From SBAX01 sp964646605 (GTDB taxonomy: Bacteria > Planctomycetota > Phycisphaerae > UBA1845): a stretch of 26,238 nt of DNA. Shown piece by piece: positions 14,671-22,499 of this stretch. Where the stretch lies: positions 1 to 26,238 of the forward strand of contig CAZYEX010000080.1 of the NCBI GenBank assembly GCA_964646605.1, written 5' to 3'. The translations under genes were made by a program, and so were the position numbers. The notes beneath the pieces were generated by a model. It had not been told where the DNA came from, ran no database searches, and worked only from the letters and a program-made list of their open reading frames with translations. Each line of letters starts with the position of its first letter. Positions within the stretch are counted from its first letter, which is position 1.

Positions 14671-15738
14671 TCATTCTCCCGAGCCGAAACGTTTTTGGAA
14701 CGACGATACATCCTGAAAATCCACGTCCTGGTCTTGATCCCCATCAAAGAGACAGAGGCATTCCTCGACCGAAAAGAAACCTCCCAGCGGAGGCACGTCG
14801 GGGCCGTGAAAACAGTCAGTCAGCGCCGACCAGTCGGCGAGATCGCGCTGCTGGTCGCCGTCGGCGTCGGCCGTGGGTACGAAGTCGATGATCAGACGCG
14901 GCGGGCGGGCGCCGGGATGCAGGGAGATCCCCTCCTTGGTGAAAAAAGTCGGGAACCCGGTCGAGGCCTGCTTGAACGTCGCGGTGAGCGAGGTGACCAC
15001 CACGACCACCCGCCCGGCGCTAAGCTGCTCCTGGAAATAGTTCCGCACCCGCCCCTCGGACGACGCCAGGTTCACATCGAAATGCACGGGAAACGGAACA
15101 GTCTGGTTTCCCGGTACATAGCCGACCGGTGATCCGACGGCCCACGGCGTGGGCGTGAACGCTTCCTTGACCGAGTCTTCCACGTGCAGGGGAGCGCCGT
15201 CGAGATCGAAGACGAACGGAAAGGGATCGCGGGGGGTCAGCTCCTGGTCGTCGCCGCCGACGTAGGTACTGGTTTCCCGCCAGTTTTCGGCGGTGTAGAC
15301 CGGTCCAAACCCCGCGCCGAACAACTCCAGCGGTTGACCCGGATCGGCGTCGGTAATGGGGTAATCCAGATTGAACCAAGGATCGGGGGTCAGATCGACC
15401 TCCCAATCGGCGACCGGACAAGTCGGACATACCGCCGCCGTGAGCGTGATCCGCACGCCGCGGACCCCATAGGAGGCGGGAGGGAGTTCCGGACATATTT
15501 CGTTGTCCGTCCGCCAGGCGATGATGAAGGCGCCGTCGCGGTCGTTGAAGGTGGTGAAGTTGGGGTCGGCCGTGGAACCGAAGCAGGACGCCGTCGCCCG
15601 CCGTCCGGGATTGAAGTTAAACGGGTAGTGCCAGCGGTCGTCACTTGGTGTATCGAAGGCGATCTCGCCGCCGCGAACGGCGAGTTCACCGACGATCAGA
15701 ACAGTCAAGGCAAGCAGCGCTGCTCTCATGGCTGACAT
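14671..15738 (-). CDS. Secreted protein with C-terminal dockerin-like repeat
   Basis: 355 residues from ATG 15738; ATG 15729 is a close alternative. An N-terminal signal peptide (about 1-25, ALLALTVLIVGELAVRG) is followed by a beta-rich domain with two CPTCP-type cysteines (ITLTAAVCPTCPVADWEVDL) and the conserved-looking GRVRNYFQEQLSAGRVVVVVTSLT. The C-terminus has two Asp-rich EF-hand-like segments, DADGDQQRDLADWSALTDCF and FDGDQDQDVDFQDVSSFQKRF, as in dockerin-like tails. The same frame stays open upstream to 16272, but that part lacks a signal and lies over the PEP-CTERM gene in another frame. The start overlaps the PEP-CTERM stop by 13 bases, so coupling is likely. No enzymatic motif was recognised. 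Confidence 0.82.
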   Translation of the reverse strand: MSAMRAALLALTVLIVGELAVRGGEIAFDTPSDDRWHYPFNFNPGRRATASCFGSTADPNFTTFNDRDGAFIIAWRTDNEICPELPPASYGVRGVRITLTAAVCPTCPVADWEVDLTPDPWFNLDYPITDADPGQPLELFGAGFGPVYTAENWRETSTYVGGDDQELTPRDPFPFVFDLDGAPLHVEDSVKEAFTPTPWAVGSPVGYVPGNQTVPFPVHFDVNLASSEGRVRNYFQEQLSAGRVVVVVTSLTATFKQASTGFPTFFTKEGISLHPGARPPRLIIDFVPTADADGDQQRDLADWSALTDCFHGPDVPPLGGFFSVEECLCLFDGDQDQDVDFQDVSSFQKRFGSGE

Positions 15739-16427
15739 ACGCCTCGAATCTTCCTTTGCCGCAGGACCACGACGGCCCCCAGTACCAGGAGGGTCAGCGA
15801 CGCCGGCTCGGGAACGATCCCCACGTTGTCCACGCGGAAGGCGAAGTTCGTGTCGACCCCCGCCAGCGACTGCGGCGTGGACACGCCGATCTGCACGTGC
15901 CCGATGTTCCCGAACACCTGCGGATACGTGAGCGGGCCCTCGAAAATCAGAGGCCCGCTTGGCAACGGCACGGAAAGATCGGTCCAAACGCCGCTCGGAA
16001 CGGGGATCACAAACACGTGGTTGGCGCCGGGGTTGTTGGTCGGTCCCGCGAAACGCACGAAAAAGTTCACCGGCACGCCCGTCTCGTGAGCGACCGAGGC
16101 GTGGAACTCGGAGACCCCGCCGGTCACCCAATTGCCCACGAAGGCGTTGCCGCTGGAATTGAACTCCTCCTGTCCGCGAAAGAGAGTCACGGGGGCGTTG
16201 GCAGCGCGCCCCGCGAAGTTTGAGCTGGTGGAGGCAAAGGCCGAGTCGCCAGGGCCGCCGGACGGCTCCCAACCGAGAGGGTTGATCCCTGCCGTGTCAA
16301 ACCAATTTGCGGAATTCTGCGCGAACGTTTCCGTAAAGGGCACCGTCGCCGCTGAGGCGTGCCCAACCACCACTGCCGAAAGACCTACGACCACGAGAGT
16401 TGAAAACAATGCACTTCTTCGGTTCAT
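15726..16427 (-). CDS. PEP-CTERM surface protein
   Basis: 233 residues from ATG 16427, set by a strong ribosome site (GGAGGAG a few bases upstream). A signal peptide (about 1-26, ending HASA) is followed by a beta-sandwich-like body. The C-terminal sorting signal is VPEPASLTLLVLGAVVVLRQRK: the PEP motif, a hydrophobic helix and a basic end. In known systems an exosortase (XrtA-type) cuts near PEP and anchors the protein to the surface or exopolysaccharide. No exosortase is in this window, so one would have to be elsewhere. The short basic tail runs on a few residues (IRGVCQP), slightly longer than usual. The gene sits 114 bases downstream of a small membrane-protein gene and overlaps the next secreted-protein gene. 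Confidence 0.88.
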   Translation of the reverse strand: MNRRSALFSTLVVVGLSAVVVGHASAATVPFTETFAQNSANWFDTAGINPLGWEPSGGPGDSAFASTSSNFAGRAANAPVTLFRGQEEFNSSGNAFVGNWVTGGVSEFHASVAHETGVPVNFFVRFAGPTNNPGANHVFVIPVPSGVWTDLSVPLPSGPLIFEGPLTYPQVFGNIGHVQIGVSTPQSLAGVDTNFAFRVDNVGIVPEPASLTLLVLGAVVVLRQRKIRGVCQP

Positions 16428-16541
16428 TTGCTCCTCCACTTCTCCAATGCACGGTCCGCCTGGCCCGACGCGCGACATGGCGCCGGACGGACCGGATCCC
16501 GAAATCAATTCAACAGTTCAGCTAACGAAAGAGGGATTTCG

Positions 16542-17114
16542 TCAGAAGGAGGGTGGAGGGCGGGGAGTGAGAATCCCTGCGGCGATCAGCGCCCCTGCGG
16601 GGCGCAAGGCATCCGGCGTCATCCAGCGATGAAACGCCGCGGGGCTGCAACGGGTAGAGGCCCAAGTCTCTGCGGGCGACCGAAAAAAGGCCGCGAGTCG
16701 TACAAAGCCACGACGCACGGTCTTTGACTCGAAAACCGTGCCGACGATCAGGACTACGGAAAGATGCGCAGGAGAGTAGGCCAATTCACCTTCCGCGCCG
16801 CGGGAGATCGCGTGGACGTGCAAAAACCCGATCACCACCAGCGAGGCGACCAGGGGTCTCCACCCGGGCTTGAGTCGAAGCCAGGCGACGTCCGCGATCT
16901 TCAGGGTGAAAAAGAGCGACGAGAGGATCAGCGCCAAAAGGCGCAATGCGGGCCAGGCGATTTCGGCCCCCGGACCTTCCGCCCAGGAGCCCGACCACGC
17001 GGAGCGGATCGCCACGGCGTGGAGAACCAGCAAAACGAGCCAGAAGAGCCGCCGTAGGCCGGGAATGGGCGAGGATGTGGGTCTGTCGTGAAGCACCCTT
17101 CGCCGCCGTGCCAT
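16542..17114 (-). CDS. Small integral membrane protein, unknown function
   Basis: 190 residues from ATG 17114, supported by a strong AGGAGG site eight bases upstream. A basic N-terminus (MARRRRVLHDRP) is followed by about four hydrophobic helices (near 22-38, 53-71, 84-101 and 116-130). The C-terminal part is polar and Pro/Arg-rich, ending ILTPRPPPSF, and may be cytoplasmic. No family was recognised. It is the first of the minus-strand run that continues with the PEP-CTERM, dockerin-type and pseudopilin genes. A candidate promoter lies just upstream. Coding is supported by the ribosome site and clear membrane pattern, but the C-terminal third looks less constrained. Confidence 0.6.
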   Translation of the reverse strand: MARRRRVLHDRPTSSPIPGLRRLFWLVLLVLHAVAIRSAWSGSWAEGPGAEIAWPALRLLALILSSLFFTLKIADVAWLRLKPGWRPLVASLVVIGFLHVHAISRGAEGELAYSPAHLSVVLIVGTVFESKTVRRGFVRLAAFFRSPAETWASTRCSPAAFHRWMTPDALRPAGALIAAGILTPRPPPSF

Positions 17115-17181
17115 CGGACGAACCTCCTCTGGGAACCTTGCCGCGACGCCCCGACCGTCACGCCGCAGCGCGCTCGGTATG

Positions 17182-17208
17182 GGTATATCGACCCTTTCCG
17201 CTTGTCAA
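17182..17208 (-). promoter_or_regulatory. Promoter candidate for the small membrane gene
   Basis: Perfect TTGACA (17208-17203) on the minus strand is followed after 15 bases by TATACC (17187-17182). The spacing is short; an alternative -10 (TACCCA) at 17-base spacing is a poor match. The transcript would start near 17175 with a leader of about 60 bases. It lies in the 189-base gap after the large protease gene. Confidence 0.42.
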
Positions 17209-17303
17209 GCCTAGCAAGGTGCGTGCCGCGACGCAGGCCGAAAACCGCCGATTCTTCGCTTGCGCACGGCACAGGTCGATTCGGGGGCATCCAGGGTGAG
17301 GAG

Positions 17304-20300
17304 TTAACGTGGGCCTTGCAAGGATCCCACGAGCAGGGCCCAGTCGTCCGGGCCAACGTGCGTATCGGCGTTGAGGTCGGCGGCGGCGCATGGACCCGTC
17401 GCGGACTCGATGGGGCCGGTGAAACAGCGGAACAGGGCCGCGGCGTCGCGCAGATCGACATCCCCGTCGCCATCGACATCCCCTTCGCAGCGATCCAGGA
17501 TGCCGTTGGCGTTGTCGTCGCCCCCGGCGAGGGGGTAGTCGACGAAAACCGTGACATAGGTTTGTCCTCCACAGCCCGTCGGAGTCGGGGCGACTTCGCT
17601 GTTGCCGACGATGCGGATCGCGGCGTTGCCCCCGCCCACGGCCTGGTTGAACACCTGGGCGGCGACAAGCAGCGTTTCCGAGTCCGGAACGAGGTTGCAA
17701 TCGGTCGCGTTGTTGGTGAACACCGTGCCCACGACCGTTCCGTTCACGTCCACGATCAAGGATTCGCTCGTGCTGCGAAGATCGGCAAAGGCTGTGAATG
17801 CCATCACCACGTCACCCGCGGCGAGCGGCGGCGTGGGCAGGGTGTGGGTCTGCGGCGACCCGACCCCGATGTCGCCCATTACCGGTGAGGCCGAGGCGAA
17901 ACGCAACTCCTCGTGATCGGCAAGACCGTTGGCGTCGCAGTCCGGGCAGTCGTACACCGTCACGTCGTCCACGAACCAACCCGTGACCCCGGCGCATCCG
18001 TCCTTGGCGAAATCGAAGCGAAGGGCCAGCGTCTCGCCGCCCGAAACGAACCCGCGCAAGTCGAAGATTGAAGTCCCCCACCGCCCGCCCGCACCCGTCC
18101 AGGCGTCCTGTCCGGAGAGAGCGTGCGTGTTGCCCTGGGCGACGGTGAAAAAGCGACCGTTGTGGGGATTGAACGTGACCGAGGTTCGCGGGAGGAGCTG
18201 CCAGGCGCCGCCATTGACGCGGATGCTGACGTTCCCCCCGTCCGCCGAGCCCTCGGATTCCATGTAGTGCGTGAAAGCGAGCGTGGGCGAAAGGAGTTCG
18301 ATCGGGATCACGAACGCCGGGCTGAAAAGCGTGTGTACGGCGGTTTCGTTCTGCCCCGCGCAGTCGCCGATCGACGGATCGGCACAGAACCAAGCGACGC
18401 CGGCGCGATCGAACGGCAGCGGGTCCGTGGTTTGGACCCAGTCGTACGGCGTAGGCGGCCCTGCGGGTCCTGCGTGGCTGACCGTCCAGCCGTTGACGCC
18501 GTTCTCGAAATCGTCGGCGAAGATCGCAGACCGGCCAGGGCAGAAAGGAGGTTCCGCCGACGAGACGACGGTGTCGGATGCACCGCAGCGACCGACGGTG
18601 TCCAGCTCCACGGCTCGCAAGGCCGTCTCGACTTGTTCCGCGTCGTCGGCCGTGAACATCTCGTCGGAGGGGAATCCCGTGCGCGGATCGTGCGGGAACG
18701 TCCCGACCAAGTCGAGCGCCGACTGGGTTAAGGCCACGTAGGTGTCTTCGAAATCCGAGGCCGGGGTGAGGTACGTCGTCAAGGCGCGGAACCAAACCGC
18801 CCCGCTCTTGATGGGACCGATGCCCGCGACCGTCAGTCCGCCGAAGGTCTTTCCGTCGGTGGCGATGGCGAAGCCGTGGTTGGGCACTCCGTTTCCGGAA
18901 TGCACGCCGCCGCCGTCGGATTCTCCGCAGATGTTCAGGACGCTGTTGGCGCTGGGGGGGTGGAAGAAGCAGGCGGGGTTCCACATGTCGCGGCCAGCCC
19001 CGACGCTGGTGTCCTCGCCGACCAACCAACGAACGCTTTGGCCGGGCGTGTTGGCAAACAGGGTGACGTTGACGGGTCCCTCGGCAAGGGCCGCCTTCAG
19101 CGCATCGGCGGTGTCGACCGCGACGGTGACCAAGGGAATGCCGATCCGATTGTCGAGCCCGTTCAAGCCGGGCGGGGCGCCCGGACCCAAGGCCATGATG
19201 ACCACGGCGATGGCCCCCGCATTCTGCGCGTTGTGGGCTTGCGAGACGACCGTGCAGTCGCCGCGGTTTTCAAGATCGACGAGCGCGATCTTGCCCGCCA
19301 CTTGCGCGCCGTTGCTGAGCGGTTGCCCGGCAGGACAGGCGTCCGCCGGAATGGTCAGGACGAGTTCTCCGGTGACTCCGGTGGAGGTCAATCGCGGACC
19401 GAGGTTGGTCACCGCTCGGGCGACGTGAACCCCTGCGATCGGCACGGGCGCGTTCACCCGCAGCGAAACGCCGCTAAGGCACGTATCGCCGCGCAGCTCA
19501 TTGGGCGTATCGGAACCAGGACCGGTTAACCCGCTGTCCGGCCAGGGGTCGCCGCTGGGGGGACCCACGAACCCTGCGTCCCCGTTGAATAGGTCGATCA
19601 ACTCGCCGAAGACGTCGGAGAAAGACTCGTTGAGCTGCCCCGGCTGGTTCTGCCCGATGAAGCCGGCGGAGAAGTGCGTCAGCCCGTGAGTGAACTCGTG
19701 AGCGACTACGTCGTCCGAAACCAGACCCGCACAATAGACCGTCAACAGGAGGGACGGAGTCCAAAAGGCGTTCGGGCACGGATTGGGGGCTGTCGAGTTC
19801 ACCACCGCGACCAAGCTCAACCCGGCGTCGTCGATGCTGTCGTAGTCAAACGCGCGGAGGAAGTAGCCGTACACATCGCCCATCGCATCATAGGCGCGGT
19901 TGGCGTCGGGGGGTGATCCGACCGGCGGACCGCCTTCGCTACGGACCAAAACGCCCAGCGTCGTGCCCCCCATGCCGTCGAAGACTTTGCGGTCCCGTGC
20001 GTGGCCCAACAGGGACCAACGATCGAGAATCTTGCCGCTATGCGCGTCGACGAAGAAGGCCTGGGCTTGCGCCGCGGCATCATTGCGAAGCACTACGTAG
20101 TAGGCCAAATGGGCGCCCAGCGGAGGGTCGCCGTACCAACCTGGATCGACGATCACCAAGTGCGGCGCCTCGGCGACGGCCTCGTTGTCGGCCATCGCCC
20201 GGCGAGCGGCCGCTACGGCGCTCTCCGCATCACGAGTCGGGATCACCCCGAGCGTCGCAGGAAGGGGATAGAAATCTCCGTTGGCCGCCAACACCTGTCC

Positions 20301-20708
20301 TCGGGCGTCTTGGTGCACCTTCAGAACCCCGGAGAACACCGGGACGCCACGATGCACCTGTTCGTACGTCGTGTGGGTTTGCCTGGTGAGACGATCTACG
20401 GTCACCCGCGCGACGCGCAGTTCATTGGCCGGATCGCGTACGCCGAAGTGATGTCCATGTTGCCGTAGGAAATCCGCCGCGGTCGGCGTCGCTCGACCTG
20501 CACCGGGAACGGTCGGGAGCGCTGCCCCGCGATCGGTGACGAAACTCGCCAACCCGGTCACCCGCGACCGTTGAATCACGGGGTCGTTTTGAGCCTGAAC
20601 CAAAGGCGAGGGTACAAAAGCGAGGGCGGTCGAAATCAGGGTGATTGAGATGGTACCGAGGGCCCGCCGTTGCACGCCCGCAAGACCTGGTTCTTTCCTT
20701 CTCGTCAC
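17304..20708 (-). CDS. Large secreted M4 (thermolysin-like) protease with inserted PA domain and dockerin-like tail
   Basis: 1134 residues from GTG 20708. Order: signal peptide (about 1-40, ending VQAQ), FTP/PepSY-type propeptide (about 75-230, TTYEQVHRGVPVFSGVLKV), then an M4 catalytic domain with H337-E-F-T-H341 and E361 (NESFSD), spaced exactly as in thermolysin. A PA-like domain (about 410-550, GKIALVDLENRGDC, NAGAIAVVIM) is inserted before the catalytic-site DGGGVHSGNGVPN (H603). Beyond lie a MAM/jelly-roll-like module (about 728-920), CPDCDANGLADHEEL, another beta domain (945-1065) and a dockerin-like end (DVDGDGDVDLRDAAALFRCF, DLNADTHVGPDDW). Start choice: GTG 20708 has GGAGGGG nine bases upstream and follows a plausible promoter. 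The in-frame ATG 20750 lies between the -35 and -10 of that promoter, and GTG 20675 is a weaker option. It is probably an extracellular degradative enzyme. Confidence 0.9.
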   Translation of the reverse strand: MTRRKEPGLAGVQRRALGTISITLISTALAFVPSPLVQAQNDPVIQRSRVTGLASFVTDRGAALPTVPGAGRATPTAADFLRQHGHHFGVRDPANELRVARVTVDRLTRQTHTTYEQVHRGVPVFSGVLKVHQDARGQVLAANGDFYPLPATLGVIPTRDAESAVAAARRAMADNEAVAEAPHLVIVDPGWYGDPPLGAHLAYYVVLRNDAAAQAQAFFVDAHSGKILDRWSLLGHARDRKVFDGMGGTTLGVLVRSEGGPPVGSPPDANRAYDAMGDVYGYFLRAFDYDSIDDAGLSLVAVVNSTAPNPCPNAFWTPSLLLTVYCAGLVSDDVVAHEFTHGLTHFSAGFIGQNQPGQLNESFSDVFGELIDLFNGDAGFVGPPSGDPWPDSGLTGPGSDTPNELRGDTCLSGVSLRVNAPVPIAGVHVARAVTNLGPRLTSTGVTGELVLTIPADACPAGQPLSNGAQVAGKIALVDLENRGDCTVVSQAHNAQNAGAIAVVIMALGPGAPPGLNGLDNRIGIPLVTVAVDTADALKAALAEGPVNVTLFANTPGQSVRWLVGEDTSVGAGRDMWNPACFFHPPSANSVLNICGESDGGGVHSGNGVPNHGFAIATDGKTFGGLTVAGIGPIKSGAVWFRALTTYLTPASDFEDTYVALTQSALDLVGTFPHDPRTGFPSDEMFTADDAEQVETALRAVELDTVGRCGASDTVVSSAEPPFCPGRSAIFADDFENGVNGWTVSHAGPAGPPTPYDWVQTTDPLPFDRAGVAWFCADPSIGDCAGQNETAVHTLFSPAFVIPIELLSPTLAFTHYMESEGSADGGNVSIRVNGGAWQLLPRTSVTFNPHNGRFFTVAQGNTHALSGQDAWTGAGGRWGTSIFDLRGFVSGGETLALRFDFAKDGCAGVTGWFVDDVTVYDCPDCDANGLADHEELRFASASPVMGDIGVGSPQTHTLPTPPLAAGDVVMAFTAFADLRSTSESLIVDVNGTVVGTVFTNNATDCNLVPDSETLLVAAQVFNQAVGGGNAAIRIVGNSEVAPTPTGCGGQTYVTVFVDYPLAGGDDNANGILDRCEGDVDGDGDVDLRDAAALFRCFTGPIESATGPCAAADLNADTHVGPDDWALLVGSLQGPR

Positions 20709-20734
20709 GCCTTGCGACCCCTCCAAAGCCAATG

Positions 20735-20764
20735 AGTGTACGCCGTACATCGGCGTACGGTCAA
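20735..20764 (-). promoter_or_regulatory. Promoter with dyad-filled spacer upstream of the M4 protease
   Basis: On the minus strand TTGACC (20764-20759) and TACACT (20740-20735) are separated by 18 bases. The spacer is filled by a perfect dyad, GTACGCCG-TACAT-CGGCGTAC (20738-20758), that also touches the -10. The predicted transcript start near 20728 fits a ribosome site at 20718-20724 and GTG 20708. A dyad in this position is a plausible operator for a dimeric regulator. Confidence 0.5.
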
Positions 20765-20951
20765 CACGGCGGCGAGGGTTCTCGGACGATCCTCCGCTCC
20801 GGATTTCGTGTGAAGCCGCGAAGATTGGCGGTCCTCCAACCACCCGGTCGATTCCCGTGAGGAGAGTCCGTTTGCGGAGGGCGAGTTGGACAACGTGTTT
20901 TGCCTTGCCTACCCGAATCCACAGTACGGGGAGGTCTCCTTATTCGCACCC

Positions 20952-20980
20952 TTGTCGTTGTCCGATAAGAGCCCTACAAT
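20952..20980 (+). promoter_or_regulatory. Promoter candidate for the TPR gene
   Basis: TTGTCG (20952-20957) and TACAAT (20975-20980) are exactly 17 bases apart, with a five-of-six -10. Transcription would start near 20987, a leader of about 24 bases before ATG 21011. The 302-base span between the protease GTG and this gene holds this promoter and the divergent protease promoter; nothing else was recognised. Confidence 0.5.
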
Positions 20981-21010
20981 ACCACGGGTTCCTAAGCGGG
21001 GGTCCGGGCG

Positions 21011-22366
21011 ATGAACGACTGGTTGGATGCTGAACAGCGGATTGAGCGCGCCCAACATCTCTCCGAATGTCATCGGTGGGAAGAGGCTCTGGCGGAACTC
21101 GATGCCGCTCTGGCCATCAATCCCGACAACGCCCTTTGGCACGCCCAGCGCGGGTACCTCTTGGAAGAGTTGGACCGCGACGAGGAAGCCTCGCGTTCGT
21201 ATGAGCGCTCGCTGGAAGTGGACGGGAGCGATGCGGACGTCTCGCTGGCCCTCGCCGTCACGCTGGTCCGCTTGGGTCGACTCGCCCGCGCCGCGGAAAT
21301 CCTTGAAACACTTGCCCAGGACGACCCGACCTACGAGCCGGCCTACTGCCATCGCATCCACGTGTACGCCGAACTCGGTCGGCACGACAAAGCCGAGGAG
21401 GTCTTTTACCTCGCCCAGCAGATCGACGACTCCTGCCCTGATTGCTTTTTCCACATGGGCAATTCGCTGGCGGGCCGGGGTCAATTCGATCGCGCCATCT
21501 ATTGCTGGAAACGCGCTCAGGAGTTGGACCCGGACTATCCGGGTATCCACCGGCGAATGGGACAGGCTCTCCGCGCCAAGGGACAACCGGAGCAAGCGCG
21601 GGAGCACTTGTTGCTCGAACTCCGCGACGATCCCGGAAACACGAACATCCTCTATGACTTGGCGGACTTGGCCTGGGAAGGCGGAGACGTGGTTGGCGCT
21701 GGCGCCAAACTTGCCCAGATCATCGAACTGGAGCCTGACAACGCCCCGGCCAAGCTCATGCTCGGCAAGATCCAGCTCCAGGGCGGCAAGGCCGCGGAAG
21801 CGCTCGCGTTGTTCACGGCGCTAGGCGGCCAATCCAAGGAAGGGATCGATCCTGTGGAGTTGGGCCGCCTCATCGGCGAATCCCTGCTTCGGCTGGGCCG
21901 ATACCCCGAGGCTCGAGAGCGGCTGGAAAAAGCCAGCGCCGCGCGGGCCGACGATCGGCGGGCGATCCTGTTGCTGGGGGACGCTAACCTCGCTTTGCGC
22001 CGCCCGGCTGCGGCCTGTGATTGTTACCGTCGTTTGCTCTCCTTGGACGATCGTAACCCATTTGTTCATCATAGGTTAGCGGTTTGTCTCTTGGATCTTG
22101 GGCAACCCGAGGTTGCGCTTCGGCACGGTCTTGCGGCGATCGAGCAACGGCCCGAGTTCGTGGAAGCCATGTACCATACGGCGCTCGCCCATACTCGGCT
22201 CGGGCAGTGGCGGCTGTGCCGCGACCTTCTGAAGCGGGCGGAGCAATTGGCCCCGGACAACGTGGCGGTTCAACGGCTGCGGCGAGATCTATGGCGCCTT
22301 CGCGTACGCTATTACCTTCGACGTTTTTTCGGGCTACGCGGTCGGCGGAACCCGGCATCGTCGTAG
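21011..22366 (+). CDS. Tetratricopeptide repeat (TPR) protein
   Basis: 451 residues with no signal peptide or membrane helix, so probably cytosolic. TPR units of about 34 residues cover most of the chain; clear ones begin near residues 12 (ECHRWEEALAELDAALAINPDN), 46, 80, 114, 148, 182 and again around 310-440 (LGRYPEARERLEKASA, LGQPEVALRHGLAAIEQRPE). Classic small-Gly/Ala and Pro-Asn/Asp signatures such as NPDNA, DPDYP and EPDNA end several units. The C-terminus is strongly basic (LRVRYYLRRFFGLRGRR), which could bind nucleic acid or acidic lipid. TPR proteins are scaffolds; the partner cannot be read from sequence. A good promoter lies directly upstream. The next gene is 133 bases away on the same strand. 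Confidence 0.85.
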   Translation: MNDWLDAEQRIERAQHLSECHRWEEALAELDAALAINPDNALWHAQRGYLLEELDRDEEASRSYERSLEVDGSDADVSLALAVTLVRLGRLARAAEILETLAQDDPTYEPAYCHRIHVYAELGRHDKAEEVFYLAQQIDDSCPDCFFHMGNSLAGRGQFDRAIYCWKRAQELDPDYPGIHRRMGQALRAKGQPEQAREHLLLELRDDPGNTNILYDLADLAWEGGDVVGAGAKLAQIIELEPDNAPAKLMLGKIQLQGGKAAEALALFTALGGQSKEGIDPVELGRLIGESLLRLGRYPEARERLEKASAARADDRRAILLLGDANLALRRPAAACDCYRRLLSLDDRNPFVHHRLAVCLLDLGQPEVALRHGLAAIEQRPEFVEAMYHTALAHTRLGQWRLCRDLLKRAEQLAPDNVAVQRLRRDLWRLRVRYYLRRFFGLRGRRNPASS

Positions 22367-22431
22367 CGCTCTGCCGAGCACGATCCGTAACCCGTTCGCG
22401 GGGACTGCAACCAGGACACCGTGGCGGGGTG

Positions 22432-22437
22432 TATAAT
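22432..22437 (+). promoter_or_regulatory. Perfect -10 box upstream of the helical secreted protein
   Basis: TATAAT lies 63 bases before ATG 22500. No convincing -35 is present at 16-18 bases, so the site is only partly supported. The predicted leader is about 56 bases. Confidence 0.33.
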
Positions 22438-22499
22438 CGCTCATCGAGCCGGATAAGATCGGTCACGCATTCCGGCAAGGATTTCGAGGGAATTCGAGG

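Noticed and set aside
14671..16272. Extended 533-codon reading of the dockerin-type protein gene
   Set aside because: The upstream 178 codons have no signal peptide and overlap the PEP-CTERM gene in another frame. The signal peptide begins at ATG 15738.
17812..19029. 405-codon minus-strand frame within the protease gene
   Set aside because: Arg/His/Gly-rich out-of-frame translation of the protease; the main frame carries all domain motifs.
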